Assembly (NCBI GenBank): GCA_023525715.1
Contig: CM042010.1
Location: 87,287,384 to 87,351,383 of the forward strand
Length of the DNA: 64,000 nucleotides
Source of the DNA: Cichorium intybus
Lineage: Eukaryota > Streptophyta > Magnoliopsida > Asterales > Asteraceae
Reading direction: 5' to 3'
The notes under the pieces are model-generated. The model worked only from the letters and a program-made list of their open reading frames with translations. It was not told the DNA's origin and did not search any database. The translations under genes were made by a program, and so were the position numbers. This document shows positions 42,028 through 53,759 of this stretch, piece by piece. Position 1 is the stretch's first letter. Each line of letters starts with the position of its first letter.

Positions 42028-42897
42028 GACTCGGCTTTAAATATGAGTTCGTTTACGAACAAACTAGTGATAAGAGAGGATGAGACTGAAAATGAATGAT
42101 ACTACATACCTGTATATATAGTATCTTGCAGCTGGAACCGAAAGGACACACGAAACTGAAAGGACACCTCACGTTTTAATTACCGAAATTCAAACTAACT
42201 ACAGTAGATGCGACTTTTCACTACCCCAAGTGACATTTTTTCAAAATTCCCTGCTTGACTCTGGTGAGAACGAGATAATAAAGAGACTTTTGAAATAAAA
42301 CAAAATTTTATGTCTCCATATAATGGAAATAGTTTAAAGAGTGTTCAGTACTCCAAAAAAAAAAAAAAAAAACTTACAAAGGATGATGTAAATTTTATAT
42401 TTCGGTGAAACACAAAAATTTGGAGATTCTACAAAAATAGACTTATTTAGCCAAAAAGTATTTAAAAGAAATGTTGAATTGAGGCAAATGTGTGTTGAAA
42501 TATGACGAATTCATATAAATACGAAATAGTGTTAAAATTAGGTGTTGCAAGTTAACTAAGTTAACTATGTATAAAGGTAGATTAGAAAGTACTAAATATG
42601 TACAGTAGATAGTAGCCGGTCAAGTCGATGTGTGGGACTGTGAGAAACAGTTAGAGTTTTTTTTTGTACATCTAGAGTAATTAGAAGAAAAGAAGTATGG
42701 AGTGAATGAGAATAATAGGACCTTAAGCATTATTATAGAGGTATGTGAATGTTGAAAGGGAAAGATAATTAAATCTTGTAAAGGTTCGGCAATAAGACGA
42801 GGAGGATTTTTGAAGGACATAAGGACTCGATGGGAAATACATAGAGGAGTTCGAGAATGCGGATTTCGGGACGAAATCTAAATAAGTGGGGGAGACT
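42028..42897 (-). promoter_or_regulatory. RKD-like gene promoter remnant and LTR-RT3 3' interior
   Basis: A TATA-type sequence (minus strand CTATATATAC) at about 42113-42122 lies ~90 bp upstream of the RKD-like ATG, so promoter DNA was captured too. Beyond about 42600 the sequence belongs to LTR-RT3 and ends in its purine tract at about 42885-42897. A 20-bp A run lies at 42353-42372. Confidence 0.55.
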
Positions 42898-44671
42898 TGT
42901 AAGACCCGTATCCTGATTATAACATATACTTAAAATAAGAGTGTTAGGAATTATATGATGTTGGTAGTTATAAAGCTAAGAAAAACTTTAGTTACAATTT
43001 CATATGAAAATCAGCATTTTGTGTCGTTTTTAGAAAAATCATAATTAATTCTAGGAAACTCGTTTGGACCTCAAACCAATGCACAAAGTTTACAAATTGA
43101 GTCTAGTATAATTACCAAAAATAATAGTAAGCTTGAAAATGAAATTATCTATGGTAAAAAATGCAATCTTTACTGATTAGTTCGGAATTGACAGATTAGG
43201 TAGTCTGTTTTCAAAAATTCATAATAAATCATAGAAAAATCATATAAATACGTAAAATACATCCCTGGAAAGGTATTGAGATAAATTGCTGTAATAACAA
43301 ATAAAAACATGAATTTCGTGGGTTTAAAGGCGGCTAAACCAGTCTTGAACAGACTGAGTCTAGAAGGTATTAATTTCAACAAAGTTATATTATTAAAATC
43401 TTTTGTCAAAAGTGTCATGCCATTTTTTATTCAAGAATTCAAGTATAAATACCCCTCAAAACATCTCATAAACCACACAACTAAATCTCAATCCAATATA
43501 TAGAGGTTTCTAAGCACTAGAGTGTAAGCAAGTGAGCGGAAGAAGCTCGAAAGCCTAACGAAGGAGTTATAGATTCTGACGAATGGTCATAAGGTAACTA
43601 CAAACCTTTCTATAGCTTAATTAGGTATTGTAAAATAATTTTTGTATTAAGAAGTAGAATATGTAATAAGTATAACATATTCATTTCCAACAATAGTAAA
43701 TAAAAACCTTAAAAACGTCGTTATAACAATTCGTAATTCTGAAAATAATACCGATTGATTTACTTACGAGGACGGTGCCTAGGCCAATTACTTGGGATCT
43801 GGTTGTTGGATTTTCCGAAAGGCTAAAATGCTGAAAGGGTCCTGCCACCCCATCTAATCTTCTACCTGGCCGTTCTTTACTTGATAAATCATGGAGTATC
43901 ATGTTGGAATTATTGAAGGGTTTTATGATGCGACTATAATATAGTTAAGGATTAAGAAATGATAGATTTCTTATTATGTTAACAGTTAAGTTGAAAGGAA
44001 ATACAAAGGCGAGAAAGATAAACGATATAGTCAACTACAATCAGGTGAGTCTTCTCACTATACTATAGGTGATATTGCATGCGTAGGAAGGAAGATATGT
44101 TAGACTAAGGTGATCTTACCTGTTATGATAATTGTATGAATTATTGCTATGATAATGATTGTTTGTGGATGGAACGGGATAGCCCGCGAGCCAATAGGCG
44201 GAACGGGAATAGCCTGCGAGTCATTAGACGGAACGGGAAAAGCCTGCGAGCGATAAGACAGAACGGGAACTGCCCGTGAGTCTTCAGGCGGAACAGGGAT
44301 AGCCCGTGAGTCTCACAGACATATGAATGGTTATTGTGTGTTGTATATTATGTGATGGATCGTATGGTATTTTGAGGAACTCACTAAGCTCCGTGCTTAC
44401 CCTTTCCCTATATAAACTACTGTTTCAGGTACATCAGGTACCATGGATGGCAAGGCGTGACGTGTATACACTGTGCTGCTTCATTGGAGGACTGTTTTTG
44501 AATGGATGCTCCGCTATGTTGTGATTTCATTAACTTTTATTAAACCTGGGATGTTTTCATTAAACTTATAAGTTATGAAATTTTGTCAAAATTAATTAAG
44601 TGGCTTTTCTTATATTGAAGTGTCCGTTTAATTTTTTTTTTAATTTTACACTAAAATTTTGGGATGTTACA
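42898..44671 (+). repeat. LTR-RT3 3' LTR
   Basis: 1774 bp, TGTAAGACCC...GGGATGTTACA, with the same five-fold GGAACGGG...GCCCG repeat at about 44171-44318. Confidence 0.92.
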
Positions 44672-45064
<393 letters not shown>

Positions 45065-45409
45065 CAGGGCCGGTCCGAATTTTTTTGGGGCCCGGGGCGA
45101 GAGGAGAAACAAAGGCCCCTAAAAATTTAGTAAAACCATTAATAAAAAAATATTTTCTAGCATTTTTCATAATGATAGTTTTAAAAATATATATAGTTAT
45201 AACAATTACAAGTAGTAGTTTTTTAATACGTTAGTGTTTTCCTTCAACATTTGGAACTATTCTCATAACATTGATCCCTTATATAATTCATATTAAGATG
45301 TAACAATTTCAGTGTATCTAATAATTCATTAAAAATTCTTATCCCTGAAGTACCATTTGCTTTTAAAAATTATATAAATATTCAACAACTTGTATTTGTT
45401 AGAATACAA

Positions 45410-45449
<40 letters not shown>

Positions 45450-45528
45450 GGACATACAATTTTTGGGCCCCCTAAGACGATGGGCCCTGGGCGGTCGCCC
45501 GTGTTGACCACCCTCAGGAACGGGCCTG
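45065..45528. mobile_element. non-autonomous hAT-type element, 464 bp
   Basis: Ends CAGGGCCGGTCC and (reverse complement) CAGGCCCGTTCC, with 8-bp direct repeats CATATGCA at 45057-45064 and 45529-45536. The CAGGG-type end and 8-bp duplication fit hAT. GC-rich ends (GGGGCCCGGGGCGAG; GGGCCCCCTAAG) surround an AT-rich core. No transposase. The target is the CATATGCA motif that fills the MULE, so the duplication is partly expected by chance. Confidence 0.82.
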
Positions 45529-45892
45529 CATATGCATGTAAATATGCACATATATAAATTTTAATGCATATACATATGCATATACATATCATATACATAT
45601 ACATATCCATATGAGTATACAAGTTACAAAATATGCATATGCATATTTTTGTACATATGCATGTTGTAAATATTTTGGGTAAGAAGTATATGTGTATATA
45701 TGTATTTCTAGACAGAAGCATCTACTAAGTATTTACATTTTGATAAATGGAAAATAGGGTTATCATTTGTTTAAATCAATACCTATCAGTTTTCAAATAA
45801 AAGATGCAATTTTAACATTTCTTTTAATAAATTTATAAAAAATGCAAATGTATAAATTAAGTTTTCATAACTATTTGTCAAAATGCAAAAGC

Positions 45893-45962
<70 letters not shown>

Positions 45963-46130
45963 TATAAATATGCATATTTTATATGCATATTAATATACAT
46001 ATATATAAATTTTATATGCATATACAGATCATTTGCATATGCATATGCATATAAATAACAATATGCATACATATATGATATGATATATGTATCCATTTAA
46101 TTTGAATATGCATATATTCAGTGTTTGTAT
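45529..46130. repeat. CATATGCAT-rich Ulp1 intron with (TA)n
   Basis: Degenerate ATATGCATAT units, a TA run at about 45897-45959, and no coding sequence. Confidence 0.82.
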
Positions 46131-46160
46131 GCATGTATGTTTATTATCATACATTTATGG

Positions 46161-46560
46161 TTAATATGTAATATACCTCAATTCTTGGTTCAAATTTACG
46201 CTTTTTGTTGTAGGGATCTCCTCTTCTTCCAAATTAGCTTCTCTTACTTTCTTCACCTTTGCATGAAAAAAACATATATTAAAATAAATATTAAAATTTG
46301 TAAATCTGTATGTATATGAATATAAATTTATCATTAACATGTAATATACCTCTTTTGTTGGTTCCAATTTACGCTTTTTCGTTGTAGGAATCTCTTCTTC
46401 TTCCAATTTATTTTCTGTTACTTTCTTCACCTTTTCTTGTTCATAATTTTTTTTTGTTTCATATGTTGTTTGTTCCATAAATTGATTGCTGGAACTTTTT
46501 TCAACTTTGTTATCTTGGATACATCATCTCTTGATGTTACTGTTTGTATAAAAGCAAGCT
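46161..46560 (-). pseudogene. Ulp1-like gene, duplicated Lys/Glu exon
   Basis: Two minus-strand exon-like blocks, about 46445-46349 (VKKVTENKLEEEEIPTTKKR) and about 46263-46176 (VKKVREANLEEEEIPTTK). They are near-identical tandem copies separated by a short CATATA-containing intron. The second copy is one base shorter in the A run and goes out of frame. Upstream (46557-46446) reads continuously into the first block. Confidence 0.65.
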
Positions 46561-46596
46561 GCACGAAAGTAAATTTTGTTAATAGTTTTCAATAAA

Positions 46597-47348
46597 TTAA
46601 AACAGTTTAATAGATTTAAAAATACTTACAAGTAAAACTGCTACCGGTCCTGCATAAAAACTGTTATCATTTTTTCTCTTCCAATACTTTTTGGACCCTC
46701 TCAAAGCATCCAACACAAATTTGCACCAGTTGACATTTGAAATGTCAACTTTGCCAACCAATTTGTTAACAATTTTTGTTAGGGAAATTCTGCTTTTCTG
46801 TGATTTGCAAAGACTATTTGTAAATAATACAAGAAAATTTAATTTGAATAGCATTCCATGATCTGCTGTATTCTTTATCTTCTGTGCAATATCTTTTTTG
46901 CTTAGCTTTTTGAAGTCTTTGAACTGCTTCTGGAACTTTTGAACCAATGGATGTGAATTAGGGTGTTCTTCCAAATCTTCAAAATTCATCTCTCCTTTAG
47001 GAATTCTCAGTAAATCATATATTAGATCTATACTAATTTCTATGTTCCCCTCAGTTGTTTTAATCAATAGTTTTTCATCATAAAAAATATCAACTAGATT
47101 ATACCCTAATTTTGATGGTATAATATCCAGTTTCATTTCTAACAAAGAACCAAAACCTATATTATTGACTGTTTCTTTCTGTTTTTTGTTTAAAGTTTCA
47201 ATGAAATTTAGAAATTGAGTTGGTGTTGTCCTTGTATGAATAATTCTATCTTTTTCATCTGATTTTTTTCAACTCTTTCTTCTAAAACAATATTTTGTTT
47301 CTTCAAATCTATCTTTTGAAACAATAGTGGTCTTTGTCGTTTTGGACC
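46597..47348 (-). pseudogene. Ulp1-like gene, N-terminal conserved domain
   Basis: Minus strand, from an AG acceptor near 47349 to a GT donor near 46628. Conserved blocks in order: RTTPTQFLNFIETL, VNNIGFGSLLEMKLDIIPSK then LGYNLVDIFYDEK, IYDLLRIPKGE, and VNWCKFVLDALRGSKKYWKR with FYAGPVAVLLV. This is the domain that precedes the protease in many plant MULE-associated C48 proteins (MGFGSLL, LGYW, LG-P-G, W-C-V pattern). A good open frame of 182 codons spans most of it. It places the start of the gene far to the right of its catalytic exons, with LTR-RT3 between. Confidence 0.75.
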
Positions 47349-47399
47349 CTACAATATTTTTTCAAAACACATATCATAATGTTTATATCTTTTTAAAAA

Positions 47400-48266
47400 G
47401 GGTAAATTGCATAAAAGTCATTCACTTTTCCAATTATCTCGATTTTGACACTGTATTTTTTATTTTTGCAATTAAGTCATTATGTTTTCATAAAAATTGC
47501 AAATAAGTCATTATGTTTTCCAAAAAGTTGCGAAAATGACCATATGATAGGATGGCAACAGGTTACCAGGTCATATGGTCAAATTTGCAATTTTTCAAAA
47601 AACCTAATGACTTAATAGCAAAAATAAAAACATGGTGTCAAAATCGAAAAATCTGGAAAGTTAGCGACTTTTATGTAATTTATAAAATTTAATCACTTTG
47701 CATGCCTCATACTTGTCCAAAAAAGTAATTTTGTTGTTACCTTGTAAGCTTGTATAGTTTACCCTAACAGCCCCAAAAAGAACAAAAAAAATAATAAATA
47801 AAAATCAAAGTTCAATGCTACTTGTGACAAAATTTCTTTTTGTCACAAGTAGCATTGAACTTTGCTTATTTTTTTGGTTCTTTTTTGGGCTGTTAGGATA
47901 AATTATACAAGATAACAACAAATTTACTTTTTTGGACACGTATAAGACATGTAAAGTGATTAAGTTATATAAATTGCATAGGGTAAATTGCATAAAAGTC
48001 GTTAACTTTTTCAGAATTTTCGATTTTGACACTATGTTTTTATTTTCGCTATTAAGTCATTATGTTTTCTAAAAAATTGCAAATCTGACCATATGACCTG
48101 GTAACCTGTTGCCATCCTGTCATATGGTCATTTTTGCAACTTTTTGGAAAACTTAATGACTTAATTGCAATTTTCTGAAAACATAATGACTTAATTGCAA
48201 AAACAAAAAATACAGTGTCAAAATCGAGAAAATTGGAAAAGTTAATGACTTTTATGCAATTTACCC
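47400..48266. mobile_element. Mutator-type foldback MITE, 867 bp
   Basis: Nearly palindromic over its whole length: starts GGGTAAATTGCATAAAAGTC and ends with its inverted counterpart. It is flanked by perfect 9-bp repeats TTTTAAAAA (47391-47399 and 48267-48275); 9 bp is the Mutator-superfamily target size. The centre at about 47809-47864 is a 26-bp perfect inverted repeat (AAAGTTCAATGCTACTTGTG...) with a 4-base loop. No coding sequence. Confidence 0.9.
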
Positions 48267-48275
48267 TTTTAAAAA

Positions 48276-49170
48276 TATTACATTAGGACCAAAATTGTAA
48301 ATTAATGTAAACCACAAGGATCATAGGGAGGACAACTGAATATGTTTATAGATATTTGTATGTATAAGATATAGACATGAATATGTTTATAGATAATTGT
48401 ATGTATAAGATTTAGACATATAAATTTATATGCATATCTATAATGAAATATATCCATATAAATATGCATATGCATATTTATGTATATGCATATGCATATT
48501 TATATACATATGTTTTGGTCCTTAGGAAAAAAATGTAAGTACATGTGAAACACAGGGATGACAACTGTAATTTACTCTATTTTTTAATATTTATATTTAT
48601 ATGCATATGCATATAATTTTTTATATGCATATGCTTATCTATGTGCATATGCATGTTGATATACATAGCAAGATCAGTACAAAGACTATTTATATGAATA
48701 TGCATATTTATATGCATATGCATGTTGTAAAGTCATATTTATATGCATATGTTGATATACATAGCAAGATCAGTACATGGATATTTATGATTACATAAAT
48801 ATGCATATGTATATTTATGCATATGCATATGCATATTTTTAAAGTAAATTACAGTTTTGGTCATTGTGATTAGATATTTTTAAAGTAAAAAATTATACAG
48901 GTTGATACAAATTTTTTTCAATTGAATTACTCTAAATTCCACTTTTGATCATATTTTAAAAATCTTGTAGAAAGGACCAAAAATGTAAGTAAATTTAAAC
49001 ACAGGGATGAAAACTATAATTTACTATATTTTTTAATATATAATTTGTTATATGCATATAAATATACATATGCATATGCATGTTTTAAAGATAGATTTTT
49101 GTATTTCATGTTTAGATATATATTTTTAGGAGTAAATTACAGTTTTGGTCCTTGTGATTTACAATAAATT
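48276..49170. repeat. CATATG arrays and short inverted GTAAATTACAGTTTTGG repeats
   Basis: The start matches the intron piece at about 29800. Several degenerate copies of AGTAAATTACAGTTTTGG and its inverted partner (ACAACTGTAATTTACT) lie at about 48495-48590, 48840-49035 and 49128-49175. They suggest one or more small foldback elements with edges I could not fix. CATATGCAT units fill the rest. Confidence 0.6.
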
Positions 49171-49179
49171 ACAGTTTTG

Positions 49180-49352
49180 AATTTTACACTCTTGTGTTTT
49201 CTGTTCAAAGAGTCTTCAGTGTCTTGAGTTTTCTGTGTTTCTTGGTCTTGTGTATCATCAATATCATCTTCTTCTATTAACACAGGATCATCTTTTTCAT
49301 TTTTGAATCTCTTTAATTTTTTTTAAATTCTTTCACTTTTTCCTCTCACCAT
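49180..49352 (-). pseudogene. Ulp1-like gene, probable first exon
   Basis: Minus strand from ATG at 49352: MVRGKSERI, TAA, then LKRFKNEKDDPVLIEEDDID and an acidic Gln/Thr-rich run (DTQDQETQKTQDTEDS) down to about 49190. The stop lies beside an A8 run and is probably a decay event. The start is supported by the distance to the conserved 5' flank, which matches that of the Agenet gene. Confidence 0.55.
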
Positions 49353-50512
49353 TTTGTGAAATAAGAAAATTTATATAACTTGAAACAATTGAAATAACAG
49401 TTATTAATAAACATGAAATATTATTAATTTGTAATACAATACTTACTCATTTAATGACATATTATTAATAAGTGTCTGTAAATTCTTAAAAAACCATTTA
49501 ATGACACTTTTTTAGAAGTTTTGTTTGACATTGAGGTTCTGTTAGACTCCAAAATTCAAGACAATTTGCATTGGAAAGTACATCAAATGTTGAAAGTTTG
49601 ACAGTTAACCCACGTTTGGTGTTTTTTTTCTTTTAGATTGATATCTCTTCATATGTTTTTGTGAAATCTGTTCATTTAAGTTTTTATACATACGATTCAT
49701 ATTGTACTATAACTGAAAAATAAACTCTCAAATAATCAGTTGTTAAAAGCTAACATAACAACTCATTAAGGATTCCAACATTATAGTATATCACGTATGT
49801 AAAACAATTACTGAAAACCCCAAAATCGTATGAATGTTTAAAATATTATGTAAATATTAGTATATCACGTATGTAAAACAGTTACTGAAAACCCAAAATC
49901 GTATGAATGTTTAAAGAAGGAGAAGACGTGTTGTTCTTCCAGAATGCGGAAATCATATATATATGAAGAATTACTGTCCAGAAAATTGTGTGTTGTGGCT
50001 CTGAAATCTCGTGCAACTGATTGTATTACCTAGATTACTGACATTGAATTCATACAAATCGCATTGATTAAGGAATTTTGAAATCATAATTCTATATTAT
50101 GTAAATAAGAGTATTATAGTATAGAAATATACCTCGATTTGAAGGATTTGTGCTAAGCGTCTTGAATTCAAACAAGGATTTGGACAATTTATACGAGAAA
50201 CAGTTAGGGTTTCTTTAAAACTCAACGTTTCTTTGAAAATTTAGAGAGAATCAGAGATTTTAAGGGGAGAAAAAGTTAGTGTTTGAGAGAAAAAAAGTTA
50301 GGGTTTCAGAGATTCGAATCAAATATTTGAATATGAATTCAAAATTCAGAGAATCGGACAAGAACGTGTCGAAACCCTAGCTTTACTGTATTTGTCGTGT
50401 TTAATCAACCGGATGCCTATGAAATTGGAAATTACGATTTTAGCCCTGAATCTTTAACTAAAAGGACTTTTGGGTTTTGGACACGCGTTACATTGGATTG
50501 GTCTTTTTTTAA
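49353..50512 (-). promoter_or_regulatory. 5' flank of the Ulp1-like gene up to the MULE end
   Basis: Noncoding. Homologous at 49495-49540 and about 49800-50330 to the flank of the Agenet gene. It contains a tandem duplication at about 49784-49911 (AGTATATCACGTATGTAAAA ... GTATGAATGTTTAAA twice). No TATA box stood out. Confidence 0.6.
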
Positions 50513-50559
50513 TGGGTTTATAGGTTCTCAGCATTTTAGAGGTTCCTCAATGATCCAAA

Positions 50560-50561
<2 letters not shown>
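50513..50561 (-). repeat. MULE right terminal inverted repeat
   Basis: Plus strand ends CCTCAATGATCCAAACC at 50561, directly followed by (TA)n. It pairs with 258-306. A 9-bp target duplication cannot be recognised because both flanks are pure TA. Confidence 0.58.

Positions 50562-50639
<78 letters not shown>
50562..50639. repeat. (TA)n microsatellite, 78 bp
   Basis: Pure TA run abutting the right MULE end. Confidence 0.96.
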
Positions 50640-50644
<5 letters not shown>

Positions 50645-50901
50645 TAGTATCTATATAAATTACAACTTAAATTAAAACAAAAGACTGGTCAAACCATGAC
50701 TAGGATCACCCACTATAAATTGTGTATGGGGTTTGAAGGAGGATTCTTATGAATCCAAATGAGGTCGGTTTTTAAACGGCATTCATTGTCTACCACCTAC
50801 ACTGGCCCAACACAGTTGGCCAAGTGAAGTTACCGAAAGGGTTTGATAAGACAATGTTTCAAGTTAAAAGTATTAACTTAAAGTATGTTAGTATTTAATG
50901 T
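50640..50901. other. unassigned sequence between MULE and Copia-B
   Basis: 260 bp, no gene, repeat or LTR edge identified with certainty. It may include the start of the Copia-B LTR if that is longer than judged. Confidence 0.35.
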
Positions 50902-51198
50902 TGAGTCAATTTCGCATGTTAATTAGCCTTTATATTAGCCTTTCATTTAATGGGTGGGCCTGTCCATTCAATAGTTAGCATAGACTATATAAGGTATGCA
51001 CGTACCCCGATTAGGGTTAACGTTTTTGTAATTCTTATCTGTAATTTTACGTTCACGGCTCTCATACAGAACAGTTCACTCTGAATTATTCTTGAGGGTT
51101 TAATTCAATCATTCAACTTCAGTTCTTCTATCTTGATCTTGTTTATCTTATTATTATTACGCATATTCAATCAATCGATCTATAATTTTATACTCACT
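50902..51198 (+). repeat. Copia-B 5' LTR (approximate)
   Basis: About 300 bp ending three bases before the primer site. Only one LTR is visible, so the start is a judgement from the TG/CA rule and the TGAGT/ACTCA inverted ends. Confidence 0.5.
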
Positions 51199-51200
51199 AT

Positions 51201-51213
51201 TGGTATCAGAGCA
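51201..51213 (+). promoter_or_regulatory. Copia-B primer binding site
   Basis: TGGTATCAGAGCA; initiator-Met type. Confidence 0.85.
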
Positions 51214-51319
51214 GGAGATTGTGTAATTGATTTATCGTTTACCATTCTTATGTCGAGTTCATATTAAAGCTTAAACGTAAATCTACTCTTGATCGTCTCT
51301 ATCGTCTCAATCGATTTTA

Positions 51320-52730
51320 GATGTCAGATCTAGATATATTGTTTTTCACTTTAACTCGATCCATACATTACACATCTGGTTCTATTTCAAAACAAGATAA
51401 ACGGCTCGTCTCTATCATTCAATTTATCCAGCAGTATTGGATCTACTACAAGGATCCTAATTCTCTTCACCAGTGGTTATGAAGTTTGGGCGCTATATTT
51501 TGAAGATTACGTTCTAGGCATCGAAGAACATGGATCTACAATCTGGCATGCAATGACAGTAGAAACGTTTGCTCATACTGTCTCAAGAAAAGTTATAAAA
51601 ACTCTAAATGACTACAATGCTCTTCTCGTCGATCATCCAAACACACCCCTAGATGAGAAAAACTAGTTAATGAGCAATGTTAAGGCGATGAGGATCATAC
51701 GATTTGCACTCCCTCCAGACACGTTTAGACTCGTCAGTTCCTACGACATAGCCAAAGCATATGGGACAGACTGAAGGAACTCTATTCAGGAGATGCAGAC
51801 CTTGAACATTCCGTTCAAACTACCCTACTATCGGAATTCAGATCGTTCCACAAAAATCCGAAGAAACTCTCGATCAGACATTCAATCGATACAATCACCT
51901 CTTAAGCAGGATGCTTAAGTACAAACTCGAACGTAGTGTTATTGCACAAAAGGTCACATTCCTAAATGGCCTTAGATCCAAATGGAAGGCGATTGTGTCC
52001 ACTGTCAAGGAACACGAGCAGTTTAAAAGCTATTCTCTGGCGAAACCGGTGGGAATTCTTCGAAATCACGAGGATGAGGTCACTAAGGAAGTGAAAGTCA
52101 CTTCCAGCATGGGTTCTCTTGCACTAGTTGCGAAGGGAAAGAAGGCAACTGAAGAAGATTCTGAATCTGATATTTCGGATGAAGACTTTCCGGAGAAGAA
52201 AAGGTTCTTATGGTATCGAATCCAAAAACGTTTTTCAAAAGAAGAACTTTTCAAAATTCCGAAATCATGCCAAGCAAGGAAGCTTCAGTTCTGAGAGACC
52301 CAAGGAGGAAAGCTTCAAGAAACAAAAGACAGAGGAAGAAAAGAAGCTGGTAGGCGATTCTGGTTATGACTGCCACTACTGTCAAGACAAGAACCATTTC
52401 GTGAAAGATTGTCTGCTCCGAAAGCAAAATGAAAAGAAGGAGCAGGTCAAGGATGAAGCATATTACACTCAGAAGATTGAGAAACCGAGAAAGAATGATG
52501 CTTCAAATGCGAAACCAGCATTCGTGGTCAAGGAAGATGATGAAGACGGTGTCGTTGAAGTTTGGTCAACAGATTCTGAAGACGAGGAGGTCAGGAAGCC
52601 ATCGCACGACAGATGCTTTATGGTTCAGAACGATGTTTCGGAACAAAGAGGGTATTCCACTAATGGATGCTAGACTTCGGAACAAAGAGGGTATTCCACT
52701 AATGGATGCTAGACTTCAGCAAGTTGTTTT
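51320..52730 (+). pseudogene. Copia-B gag with CCHC knuckle
   Basis: UBN2-type gag scattered over three frames: IWDRLKELYSGDADLEHSV at about 51750-51810, then LSRMLKYKLERSVIAQKVTF and LNGLRSKWKAI from 51905, then a knuckle CHYCQDKNHFVKDCLLRK at about 52370-52423 (CX2CX4HX4C intact). At least three frameshifts. A 39-bp exact tandem duplication (52637-52675 and 52676-52714) near the end adds a stop. Confidence 0.78.
52637..52714 (+). repeat. 39-bp perfect tandem duplication in Copia-B gag
   Basis: Unit starts TTCGGAACAAAGAGGGTATT and is present twice in a row without a mismatch. Thirty-nine is a multiple of three, but the unit carries a TAG in the gag frame. Confidence 0.93.
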
Positions 52731-52733
52731 GCT

Positions 52734-53759
52734 GTGAAGTCTGTTTCGAAACAGGTCAAGGAGTGTGAGGCGGTTGTTAACAAGGTACGCTCTATTCTCA
52801 AAACTCTTAATATTTCCTCTTCCACTTACGATACTGAATTAGACGATTTAAGATTTACTGTTTCTAATTTTAGTGACAGTTTAAAACGAACACGTCTAAG
52901 TAATTCTAACCTGAATGATCAATTGAACAAGGTGTCGTTTAAGAATGAGGAGAGGAGGTTAAAAATTGAAGCTTTGGAGTTAGAGTTAGCTAGGTCGAAG
53001 GATGATATTATTTATGTTAAACGAGACAATTTTGCACTTATTAAACAGCGAGATATTTTTTGTTTGATTGCTAAACGTCTGTATAACAATATTACTCAGT
53101 TGCATATTGATTGTGATATAGGCAGGGGTATGCATAAAATGATATTGGCATTTCTTGAGTTGAAAGAGGACGAAATTGATGCTGACTGTTTTAAGTGTGA
53201 AACCATCGTTTCATCTGATGAAGTTTTTGAATCTCATCGTATTGGACTTGAAAAAATTGAAAGTTACATTCAGCCGAAAGAACATAAATGTATGTTAAAA
53301 GAATTTCTGACAGAAAATGATAAGAACGAAGTCAAATCAGCTTCCATTCAAAAGTATCATTCATTGTGCAAGAAATTGAATTCGAAAGATTCTCTCGATA
53401 CTGAGAATATTTCTGATTTTGATGAAAGCGAAATAAGTGAAATTTCGGTAGAAGATGAAATGGATTGTTCGGTTTTCATAAACGAGAACAATGAACCTAA
53501 GAAACACCTTCTTTCTGAAAACTCAGTCGAATTCGTTCGTATTGTAGAAAATAAAGGTTCTCAAGTTTTGAATGAACAAGCAACAGTTTTTCCGAAAGTT
53601 AAAATTGCTCCTAATCAGGTTTTCGTTAAAACTGGACCGGACATAAATGATACACCAGAACTTACTGTCCTCGTAAATAACGATAATGCAGAAGGATGTG
53701 ATGCATTCTTTTGGTCCGAACCAATTGACAATGCATATGAAACAAAAGGTCTTTCATAA
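52734..53759 (+). CDS. Copia-B spacer frame, coiled-coil-like, 341 codons
   Basis: Open frame between gag and protease. Starts KSVSKQVKECEAVVNKV; heptad-like stretches through residues ~1-110 (LNDQLNKVSFKNEERRLKIE, ALELELARSKDDI) suggest a coiled coil; then an acidic second half (ISDFDESEISEISVEDEMD). No catalytic motif. Long insertions of this kind between gag knuckle and protease occur in some plant copia lineages; the role is unknown. It is intact over its length although the genes around it are decayed. Confidence 0.6.
   Translation: MKSVSKQVKECEAVVNKVRSILKTLNISSSTYDTELDDLRFTVSNFSDSLKRTRLSNSNLNDQLNKVSFKNEERRLKIEALELELARSKDDIIYVKRDNFALIKQRDIFCLIAKRLYNNITQLHIDCDIGRGMHKMILAFLELKEDEIDADCFKCETIVSSDEVFESHRIGLEKIESYIQPKEHKCMLKEFLTENDKNEVKSASIQKYHSLCKKLNSKDSLDTENISDFDESEISEISVEDEMDCSVFINENNEPKKHLLSENSVEFVRIVENKGSQVLNEQATVFPKVKIAPNQVFVKTGPDINDTPELTVLVNNDNAEGCDAFFWSEPIDNAYETKGLS

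Noticed and set aside
47805..48032. 75-codon minus-strand frame
   Set aside because: Falls in the foldback MITE and crosses its hairpin; no domain.
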